Assembly (NCBI GenBank): GCA_026414225.1
Contig: JAOAJK010000003.1
Coordinates: forward strand, 1 to 64,000
DNA length: 64,000 nucleotides
Reading direction: 5' to 3'
Source: Thermoplasmata archaeon
GTDB lineage: Archaea > Thermoplasmatota > Thermoplasmata > Lutacidiplasmatales > SKW197
Shown piece by piece: positions 48,205 to 55,463 of this stretch (the first letter of the stretch is position 1; each line of letters opens with the position of its first letter). The notes under the pieces are model-generated. The model saw only the letters and a list, made by a program, of their open reading frames with translations. It was not told the DNA's origin and did not search any database. The translations under genes were made by a program, and so were the position numbers.

Positions 48205-49437
48205 TCAAACCTCCTCAATCAGGGGAAGTGCATTTGCCAGGTAAAATTTTGACCAGACCTTTATGTAATGTTCAAGGTACTCTTTCGCCTTCCCGGTGAG
48301 CCGGATTTTGTTGAAGTCAAATGCCTCGAAGGTGCGGGAAAACACCACATAGTCCTTCAGGAAACCATTTTCAGGGTGCATGCACGGGTAGTAGGCAGAG
48401 GGAATAAATCTCGCCCTCAATGCCCTGAACAGAAGTTCTGTGTCATCGGCTGGAAGCATGATTTCCACATACCTTGCGCCGAGCACGAGCATCGTATTGC
48501 ATACCTCCTCCAGATACCTTTCATAAATATTTCGCTTCATGTTCTCGGCAATGAGCATGCAGTATCTGGACTCCCTGTTGAAGTAAACGAATACCTCGGT
48601 TGTCCCATCGTCCGAGATTAGCAGTAAATCCGGCTCGAAAAATGAGAAGTACCGGACATTTGTCGCCCCTGTTTTCTTTCTCTGCGCGAATCTCCGCTGG
48701 ATGAACATCTTCGCGGTAATTGGTTCAAAACCAATCTTTTGCGGTTGCTTCTCCTCAGCCACTGCGGGAATAAATCCACTTTCGGCTACCTCGGGCACAT
48801 CAGGCAGATGCAGGTTCGATGCAGCCGCAGAATACAACTGTCTCACCTCCGGGGGCAGGGCTTTGATACCGGGGTATCTCCTCTCCTTTACGCTTGGACT
48901 GAAGAACACCAGGAGTAGCAGTGTCTCGTAGTCAGACACCTTTTTTAAATTCGGGTAGATCCCGAAGATTTTGGTTGCAAGGTCTTGGTGCTCGAAATCA
49001 ACACCCGGGATGCAGGTCCGCAACTCCATGTAAAAACTGTCCAGGATGTTTTCCCTCTCAGTGAGGGCTATTCTTGCAAATTCGGTGAGTTTGTAAATCA
49101 CTATTCCGATGAGGGCATCGTTGTCAACCACCAGCCCGATTATCCTTCCTATCCGGTTTTCATGGTCAATCTGGACAATCGTGCTGCCCTCCATCTTTCC
49201 GTTGCCCATGTTGATGCACACGGCCCAGAAGTAATTCTGGGAGGAGATAGTAGTGAGAAATGCGGTTCTGTTTGCTGCTTCTGGAACGCTGAAACTACCC
49301 ATGTCTTCAGGAGTATAGAGATTCCTTATCTGCTCCCAGTCCTCCTCAAGAGCATGCCGCAGGAGGTATTTCTGCTCCATGTGAACGAACTCCATCCTCT
49401 CGTGTCTCGCTTTCTCAACTGGAGGGATTGCTGCCAT
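48205..49437 (-). CDS. GNAT-like acyltransferase paralogue 2, degenerate motif A
   Basis: 410 residues, paralogous to the gene upstream over the full length; the C-terminal 80 residues are closest (LPADDTELLFRALRARFIPS, DYVVFSRTFEAFDFNKIRL). The N-terminal half has a GNAT-like layout, but the acyl-CoA loop reads VVDNDALIGIVIYK, lacking the Arg/Gln-x-x-Gly-x-Gly/Ala signature. It may therefore be non-catalytic or use another ligand. The second half looks like another GNAT-type beta/alpha half, so the whole may be a tandem-GNAT protein. It starts 1 nt after the paralogue's stop with a GGAGGACTGAG site and ends 3 nt before luxE. Confidence 0.7.
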   Translation of the reverse strand: MAAIPPVEKARHERMEFVHMEQKYLLRHALEEDWEQIRNLYTPEDMGSFSVPEAANRTAFLTTISSQNYFWAVCINMGNGKMEGSTIVQIDHENRIGRIIGLVVDNDALIGIVIYKLTEFARIALTERENILDSFYMELRTCIPGVDFEHQDLATKIFGIYPNLKKVSDYETLLLLVFFSPSVKERRYPGIKALPPEVRQLYSAAASNLHLPDVPEVAESGFIPAVAEEKQPQKIGFEPITAKMFIQRRFAQRKKTGATNVRYFSFFEPDLLLISDDGTTEVFVYFNRESRYCMLIAENMKRNIYERYLEEVCNTMLVLGARYVEIMLPADDTELLFRALRARFIPSAYYPCMHPENGFLKDYVVFSRTFEAFDFNKIRLTGKAKEYLEHYIKVWSKFYLANALPLIEEV

Positions 49438-49438
49438 C

Positions 49439-50641
49439 TCAGTCCTCCTCCTGCTTTCTGAGATAGAACCTGGACCACACCTTCACATAGTGCTTCAGGT
49501 ATTCGCTGTATCTTCCCACAAGCTTTATCTGCATGAAATCAAACGCCTCAAAGGTGCGGGAGAGCACCACATAGTCCCTCAGATGACCGTTTACATACCG
49601 CATGCAGGGATAGTAAGCACATGGAATAAATCTGGCTTTGAGGGCCTTGAAAAGCAGGTCCGTCTCATCCGCAGGGACGAGTAGCTCGATGTACATCGCC
49701 CCGAGGTCATACATGACCTTTGAAATTGCATTCAGATAGTGGTCATAGTGAACACTGTTGAGGTTGTCGCCTATAATTGCACAGTGCTGGAATTCTTTCT
49801 CAAAATACATGAACACCTCTGTAAAGCCATCTGTGCTGCAGAGCAGCAGATTCGGGGTATGAAAGGAAAAGAGATGGATGTTGATTATTCCTGCCTTCCT
49901 GCATTCCTCAAAGTGTCTCTTTATGTATTTGGGGGCGTCTATAACTTCAAATTTGATTTCTGGTTCGTTCGTTCCCTCCTGCTTACCGTAGAACTGGCTT
50001 TCCTCGATAACTGGAACACCGGGCAGACCCACTTCTTCAGCAGCAATTTTGTAGAGTGAGTGGACTTCTGGAGGAAGGCCTGGAATTCTCGTGTATCTCT
50101 TTGCAAGGGCATGGGGTGCGAAGTAAACTGCAAGTGTGTGGGTCTCGTACTCCCCCACCTTCTTCACATTCGGAAACAGCCCGAGCTTTTTAAATCCGAG
50201 CTTTTCTGTAATCCTCTGGGGGGCCACAAGAAGGGTTCTCGTCGTTGCATAGATTGTGTCCGCAATGCGGGATTTCTGGATAATCAGTTCAATCCCGAAG
50301 ATTGTCATTTTTTCCATGATTGAGAAGCCCCTGTAGTCAGGGTCCACCGCCGCACCGAAGGTCTTTGCCAGACGGTTCGTTGCATCAACTTCAAACAGCA
50401 CGCTCCCGATCACCTTCTTCCCGTCGCAGCACAGGAGCCAGAGAAAAGAAGGGTCTGAGATGGTTTCAAGCATCATCTCCCTATCTGTTATGATTTTCGA
50501 GTGGTAGTTTGGACCATAAATCTTCCAGTAGAGATTCTGAATCTCGCTAGCATCCTCTGGTTGTGCATGGCGGAACAGAAATTGCCTGCCGTTTGCCTCG
50601 TAAAACTGGGTTTTATCTTTGAATGCCTCGAGCCCCAACAT
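49439..50641 (-). CDS. GNAT-like acyltransferase paralogue 1
   Basis: 400 residues; first gene of the Lux-like operon. The N-terminal half is a GNAT N-acyltransferase (FLFRHAQPEDASEIQNLYW, then AAVDPDYRGFSIMEKMTIFG as acyl-CoA loop and LGFKKLGLFPN). The C-terminal half (about 240-395) has a second GNAT-like fold ending in a conserved block also present in paralogue 2. The track's first codon is a TTG; the ATG at 50641 follows GAGGAGAAGG. A TTATTTAA element about 46 nt upstream is the operon promoter. It may transfer the activated acyl group made by LuxE/PaaK to an amine, or modify the aldehyde product. This is inference from co-operonic position. Confidence 0.75.
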   Translation of the reverse strand: MLGLEAFKDKTQFYEANGRQFLFRHAQPEDASEIQNLYWKIYGPNYHSKIITDREMMLETISDPSFLWLLCCDGKKVIGSVLFEVDATNRLAKTFGAAVDPDYRGFSIMEKMTIFGIELIIQKSRIADTIYATTRTLLVAPQRITEKLGFKKLGLFPNVKKVGEYETHTLAVYFAPHALAKRYTRIPGLPPEVHSLYKIAAEEVGLPGVPVIEESQFYGKQEGTNEPEIKFEVIDAPKYIKRHFEECRKAGIINIHLFSFHTPNLLLCSTDGFTEVFMYFEKEFQHCAIIGDNLNSVHYDHYLNAISKVMYDLGAMYIELLVPADETDLLFKALKARFIPCAYYPCMRYVNGHLRDYVVLSRTFEAFDFMQIKLVGRYSEYLKHYVKVWSRFYLRKQEED

Positions 50642-50681
50642 TGCCTTCTCCTCTTGAGATGTTGGATGCAATATCCCGGGA

Positions 50682-50690
50682 GTTATTTAA
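50682..50690 (-). promoter_or_regulatory. TATA-like box of the Lux-like operon
   Basis: TTAAATAAC on the minus strand, about 45 nt before the first ATG at 50641. It leaves a leader of about 20 nt holding the GAGGAGAAGG site. Confidence 0.45.
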
Positions 50691-50945
50691 GGGTTTTTGG
50701 GGATAGATTCCACGAATTTGGGGAGATGTAAAAAGCCAGAAATAATATCAGATAAATACCGGCGTGGGATGAAGATTAACCAATGGAAGTTCCAAGTATC
50801 CAATCCCACTGCGCTGCAAATAAAATCCCTGGTGCTGGAAAACATGTTCCCTGATTTTACTCGGAGATAGAGCCGCCACATATAGATGCAAAACTTTGTC
50901 TTCCATTTTACAGTGCGGGCATTGCATCCCTATCCCTTCATTTCT
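50691..50945. other. intergenic region with an inverted repeat, no gene seen
   Basis: 255 bp between two leftward genes. CGTGGGAT and ATCCCACT arms (GTGGGAT 50764-50770, ATCCCAC 50803-50809) flank a 32-bp spacer that itself contains TGGAAGTTCCA, a palindrome around a central G. A GATAAATAC element precedes the left arm. It could be an operator or a small RNA. No ORF with a ribosome-binding site is present. Confidence 0.35.
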
Positions 50946-53414
50946 CTATGCTCCTATCTCCTGAGTTTCTTGGAACATCGGAATAATTGTGGAACTGAAA
51001 CAACTTAGCCCTTCTATCACGAACGGCAGCTCATTGTAGGTTCCCTTGTATTCCACAATTGGATAGTGATAACCTAAGTATCCGTCTTTTTTAATTGCAT
51101 CTGCATCAACCCAGCCCCTGCCGTTGATATAGAAATAACCCCACACATGCCCGTACTGCCCGCTTGAAAACTGGCAGACCGCATGCCTGTACAGAGCGGG
51201 TATTCCTATTGCCCTGGCTAACGCATTTTCGGCATGGGTATGGTCGCAGCAGTTGATCGAGCTCACCTCAAAAATTGCTCTGTAGGCGCCGTACTGGGTG
51301 TTGTAATAGAAAGCATAGCTCTTCTGGTCCCTCACCCATGCATACACGGCTTCCCCAGATTTGTACATCGCATCATTCGGGTTGAGGGTCCCGTTATTAG
51401 CCTGGTTAGAATAAGTGCAGATGATGCTCATCGCCTTGTTGATAATGCTCACATTTGTTGCCTGACAGTTTGCAGTTGCACCCGTATACTGGGAGTTCGC
51501 ATCTGTTTTAAAGCCGGGAACTGGTTTTACATACGCTGAAGAGGGCAAAGCACCATTGTAGTAATACCATCGCACAATTCTGGTATTGAGGTAAAGGATT
51601 TCCCACATCCTTATCTTCCCGATTACTGAGTTTGCGTAATTTGGAGCCACACTGTTATTTTCAATGAATCTGTAAACCCTGTAAGCTATATCTGCGTATT
51701 GGGCGGGTGCGAGAGAGCCATAATAAGCATCTCCAGATGGATTTGAGGCATAGCCACAGGTGGGAAGTGCGTAGCTTGTATTTGAGGAGTTAATGTAAAG
51801 GTCATGCACAAGCTTTGAGGATATGTAGAGAATCTGGGGCATTGTTAAATTGCCCTGGCTTGCGTTCACATACTTCGGAGCCCTGGTATAGTTCTCGATA
51901 TAGTTTGCAACCCTTACACAGGCGTTGATTGCCTCATCCTTGGTCAAGCCAGTTTGATTGCTTTCCCCTTCCTCAAACCGCAAAACTCCATCTTGCGAAA
52001 CCTTTATCCAGTATCCACATCCAGGCATCAATAGTTCACTTTTCTCCATCGTTGCCAGCAATGTGCTTGAGTTGGCATCAAACTTTTCTATGACCTCTAC
52101 AGATAAATTGCCAAAAACCTCGGTTACGGTTCTGGGTGTGAGGAGAGGATAGGCAATTAGATTCCAGCCAGCTTTCAGCTGCATCTCGTAGGTGCCCACA
52201 TACTGACCATAAAGGGGCAATGTGCACGGAGCGTCCGAGGTAATGTTTATCCAGTAACCAGTTCTCCAGCTTACATTCATGAAATGATTTGGATGGTTGA
52301 ACTCTGGCCTATTTGGGTCATAAAGCTTCCATCTACCAGCCAGGGAATCATATGTCCAGATTACGCTGAATTTACCCCAAATTGGCTGGAAGACGGCCTT
52401 CACCGTAGAATTCTGGAAAAGGATATGGGGTAGGGAAATAAGATTCCATCCTGGATTGAGCTGAATTTCGAAGGTTGCAGTAATTACGGAATACTGGTCA
52501 ATGACCTGATACTGGGCTGAAGTTATTGGATATTTAAAGAAGTTCACTCCATCCGCACCCCCTGAAATGGCATAGTTAATACAGCCCTGAAGTTCAGTGT
52601 TGTTCATGTATTGGCCGTTGTCGTCTAGCGACTGGATTGCAGTCCAGACCTTGCAGTTTGGATTCCCTAGCTTTGCTTTTTGTTTTACATACTGGGAGAC
52701 CGTACCCACCCACGATGTTTGCTGGTTATAATTATGCGTGTAGGCCATGGGCATCAGGACATCAAGGTATTGGGCCATCTGTGTATAGTTCTGGCCATAG
52801 TAGTAGGCATTTGCATCCATTTCAGGCATCACGGCAGCACCCATCATTGCGTTCGGCTTGTAAAACTTGATGAGAGCGGATACTTCCTGGCAGAAAGAGG
52901 TTATAGGATAGGTATTGCCATTTGCGGTGCCAGGATACCTTATGCAGTCAAGCACCACTCCATCAAAACTGTAGTTCTGGGCGAGCGGGATGAAGATGTT
53001 GGTCTTGAGGTAACTCCTGTATGCAGTTGAATTTGGGTCTACCCAGCCACCCCAGGACTCATCATCAAAGCATATCACCCACGCGTGAACCCTGATTCCA
53101 TAATTGGTGCAGTTTTCATACATTGCCTCAAGGCGGTCAAACCTGTAGGTGCCGGAGACCCCCTTTATCAGCACAAATACATCGCTGAATCGATGCTGCG
53201 ACAACTCAGAGGCGAGGGTAGCGGCCCCGACACTTGCCACATCGGTACCCCAGACCCAGACCCCCTTTGAGCCCACCTCGATCCCATTCAACTCTGAATT
53301 GGCACCGAGGTCTTTGTTTTCAAAAGCATTTCCTGCTATCTGAAGATAGATCGGAGAAACTAGTGCGAGAATGCACAACAGGGCCAGGCAAACCCCCATT
53401 ACTCCCCGCTTCAT
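50946..53414 (-). CDS. secreted glycosidase-like / pseudomurein-binding-repeat / transglutaminase-like protein
   Basis: 822 residues. After a signal peptide (MKRGVMGVCLALLCILALV) comes a TIM-barrel resembling putative glycoside hydrolases (about 45-300: KGVWVWGTDVAS, FDGVVLDCIRYPG, DVLMPMAYTHNYN). Two beta modules with GWNLISLP...GYWI follow (about 330-495). Two repeats of the pseudomurein-binding type come next (VANYIENYTRAPKYVN, LTMPQILYISSKL; VYRFIENNSVAPNYAN, IRMWEILYLNTRI). The C-terminal papain/transglutaminase-like domain has Cys in NCCDHTHAENALARAIGIPA (about 720), His in YGHVWGYFY (about 755) and Asp in WVDADA (about 771). The repeat-plus-cysteine-peptidase end resembles pseudomurein endoisopeptidases of methanogen phages. 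A CTTATATTT box 26 nt upstream supports a leaderless start. Confidence 0.85.
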   Translation of the reverse strand: MKRGVMGVCLALLCILALVSPIYLQIAGNAFENKDLGANSELNGIEVGSKGVWVWGTDVASVGAATLASELSQHRFSDVFVLIKGVSGTYRFDRLEAMYENCTNYGIRVHAWVICFDDESWGGWVDPNSTAYRSYLKTNIFIPLAQNYSFDGVVLDCIRYPGTANGNTYPITSFCQEVSALIKFYKPNAMMGAAVMPEMDANAYYYGQNYTQMAQYLDVLMPMAYTHNYNQQTSWVGTVSQYVKQKAKLGNPNCKVWTAIQSLDDNGQYMNNTELQGCINYAISGGADGVNFFKYPITSAQYQVIDQYSVITATFEIQLNPGWNLISLPHILFQNSTVKAVFQPIWGKFSVIWTYDSLAGRWKLYDPNRPEFNHPNHFMNVSWRTGYWINITSDAPCTLPLYGQYVGTYEMQLKAGWNLIAYPLLTPRTVTEVFGNLSVEVIEKFDANSSTLLATMEKSELLMPGCGYWIKVSQDGVLRFEEGESNQTGLTKDEAINACVRVANYIENYTRAPKYVNASQGNLTMPQILYISSKLVHDLYINSSNTSYALPTCGYASNPSGDAYYGSLAPAQYADIAYRVYRFIENNSVAPNYANSVIGKIRMWEILYLNTRIVRWYYYNGALPSSAYVKPVPGFKTDANSQYTGATANCQATNVSIINKAMSIICTYSNQANNGTLNPNDAMYKSGEAVYAWVRDQKSYAFYYNTQYGAYRAIFEVSSINCCDHTHAENALARAIGIPALYRHAVCQFSSGQYGHVWGYFYINGRGWVDADAIKKDGYLGYHYPIVEYKGTYNELPFVIEGLSCFSSTIIPMFQETQEIGA

Positions 53415-53493
53415 GAGAGAATATATGCTTGGGGAAATATAAGATTTTCTTTACCCTTTTTGCACCCTGGGTTCTTGGAGCGTCCCCTCCCGG

Positions 53494-55002
53494 TTAATGA
53501 GAATTCCCCTTCCTCTGTCTGTAATCTTTTTCACCAGGAAACATGAAGCCCACCAGGAAGATACCAAAGGCGGATATCAGGGCAACGGTTGCTGGCGCGA
53601 AAAACTCCAGCATCGCTGAAAATGTGAAGAACGAAACTGGGAGCGAGAAGGAAGCCACGGTAAAGAGGAACGAGATTATCCGCCCCTGCAGGGGTCCTTC
53701 CGTCTCTATCTGGAAGAAAACGGTTACATACACATTTGTAAGGGCAAGAATGAGTCCAAACAGAAGGAAAAAGCCAGCAGTCACTGGGAACCAGGGCGAA
53801 AGCGCCATTCCGAGAAATGCACATGCAGTTGCCAGCATGAACAATTTTCCATATTTGAAGAGCGGGAGCACGTTCATCTCCTTCTTGAACGCAAGGTAGA
53901 AGGTTGCAATCAGGGCCCCGGCCCCGATTGCGGTCTCGAGCATGCCCATTTCCACGGAACTGGCATGGAAAACATTCTTTGCAAAGATTGCGGGAAAAAG
54001 CACCATCACACCCGCAAAGAAGTTCACTGCCCCGAACAATGCCACAAGTTTCACCATGAAGCGGTTTCTGGAAAGGTAATTCAAACCCTCCCTGAAGTCA
54101 TCAAGAAAACGGGTTTTTTCAGCCGAGGCCATCTCCGGAATTTTCATTGAAGCAATCAGCACAAAGCTGAAGAAAAAGGTGGAGGCAGTGATCAGAAACA
54201 CATCGTTTATCGGGAGGAGGGCAATCAGGATGCCCGCAATCATTGGGCCAGTAACATTAGCGGTATACATACCCATGTCAAGCAAGCTGTTGGCTCTCAC
54301 AAGATTCTGCTCTCCAACTATCCTCGGCACCGCAGAAACAGACGCAGGATTGAAGAGGGAAGCAAAGGAAGAAATGGTAATCGCTGCAAGGTAAATTGAA
54401 ATCAACGAGAGATGCCCCAGCAGGAATACCTGGGAAAACATCAGCAGCATCACTATCACCCGTGCGATGTCCGCGCCCATCATGAGCGATTTTTTATGGT
54501 AGCGGTCGGCAAGCACCCCGCAGAACGGTCCAAGCACAACGAGCGGAATTGAGTTGGCGAGCACCACGATTCCCATGTCCATCGCGGAGCCCTGATAGTT
54601 CAATGCCCACCACATCACGGCGAGAAGGTAAATCTGGTCCCCGACACGGCTCACGAACTGACCAACAAACAACCGCAGGAAATTTGTGTTGATGAAAAAC
54701 CTGGGCTTTTCTTTTTTTCCCTTTTCTGGTGGGGGCTGCGGGGCATACGAGGCAGATGGTGGCGGTGCAGGATAGGCAGCTACAATTCTGGGCGGGAACC
54801 TGTATTGCGGGTTGATGCGGAGCGGTGCCTTTTTTCTTTCGATCAGAACTGCCTTCGGCAACTTCTCGTAGTCAAGCGGCTGGTGATAGTCAGGGTTCAC
54901 CTTCCAGACGCCTTTTTTCTTTTCCTGAATCACATGCTTCGGCAGTTTCTCGTAGTCCAGAACTTGTTTTTCCTCCGCGGTTCCTTTCCTTTCCTCGGTC
55001 AT
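53494..55002 (-). CDS. MFS-3 family efflux transporter with repeated N-terminal tail
   Basis: 502 residues. From about 105 on it is a 12-helix major facilitator (FLRLFVGQFVSRVGDQIYLLAVMWWAL, GVLADRYHKKSLMMGADIARV). It belongs to the drug/siderophore exporter branch. Unusually, about 100 cytosolic residues come first. They hold two copies of a LDYEKLPK-x-V-x-x-x-KK...NP-x-Y unit (about 14-38 and 42-67), then a Pro-rich linker (PAPPPSASYAPQPPPE). The tail could be a docking or regulatory segment. It ends in a short basic tail. It is transcribed divergently from the Cys-Ala-tail cluster, so a role in exporting a cluster product is possible but unproven. Confidence 0.85.
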   Translation of the reverse strand: MTEERKGTAEEKQVLDYEKLPKHVIQEKKKGVWKVNPDYHQPLDYEKLPKAVLIERKKAPLRINPQYRFPPRIVAAYPAPPPSASYAPQPPPEKGKKEKPRFFINTNFLRLFVGQFVSRVGDQIYLLAVMWWALNYQGSAMDMGIVVLANSIPLVVLGPFCGVLADRYHKKSLMMGADIARVIVMLLMFSQVFLLGHLSLISIYLAAITISSFASLFNPASVSAVPRIVGEQNLVRANSLLDMGMYTANVTGPMIAGILIALLPINDVFLITASTFFFSFVLIASMKIPEMASAEKTRFLDDFREGLNYLSRNRFMVKLVALFGAVNFFAGVMVLFPAIFAKNVFHASSVEMGMLETAIGAGALIATFYLAFKKEMNVLPLFKYGKLFMLATACAFLGMALSPWFPVTAGFFLLFGLILALTNVYVTVFFQIETEGPLQGRIISFLFTVASFSLPVSFFTFSAMLEFFAPATVALISAFGIFLVGFMFPGEKDYRQRKGNSH

Positions 55003-55067
55003 CCGCTCCCGCTATATGGCAGAGAAGATAAAAAGGGTTTGGTGCGAAGAAATAAAGCTCTATAACC

Positions 55068-55077
55068 CTTATATATT
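55068..55077 (+). promoter_or_regulatory. TATA box of the Cys-Ala-tail / radical SAM cluster
   Basis: CTTATATATT is centred 26 nt before the ATG at 55098 and is the only clear promoter ahead of four tightly linked genes. Confidence 0.6.
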
Positions 55078-55097
55078 CCCGCATCTTTCAGTGTATC

Positions 55098-55463
55098 ATG
55101 CAAGCGGGAAAGTTGATCGGTTACATTGTGGCTGCGATTCTGCTCTTCTTCGGAGTTCTCTGGATGTGGGCTGCCCCTGCAAACGAGAGTCCCTGGCTTA
55201 CCTTACTCACAGGGATTATCATGGTCGGAATTGCGCTCGTGATTATAATTGCAATCAAACTCACTGAGCCGAAACCCGAGCAAAAGGTGGAGATTACCAC
55301 AAAACTGGATTTGCGCGGGAACATGAATCTCGAGCGTCTGAAGTGCAGGAGCTGCGGCGGCGATTTAAGCAAAAAAAGCATCCAGGTTGTTTCCGGTGGC
55401 GTGCTCATCACCTGCGAGTATTGCGGGAGCACCTACATGCTCGAGGAGGAACCAAAATGGTGA
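55098..55463 (+). CDS. small membrane protein with two helices and a zinc ribbon
   Basis: 121 residues. Two membrane segments (LIGYIVAAILLFFGVLWMWAA and WLTLLTGIIMVGIALVIIIAI) form a hairpin. A cytosolic linker and a zinc ribbon follow (LKCRSCGGDL ... ITCEYCGSTYML), with two CxxC pairs. No family name is recognised with confidence. It is the first gene of the cluster, leaderless, and its stop overlaps the start of the Cys-Ala-tail protein, so both are co-translated. It may be a partner or adaptor of that membrane protein. Confidence 0.75.
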   Translation: MQAGKLIGYIVAAILLFFGVLWMWAAPANESPWLTLLTGIIMVGIALVIIIAIKLTEPKPEQKVEITTKLDLRGNMNLERLKCRSCGGDLSKKSIQVVSGGVLITCEYCGSTYMLEEEPKW

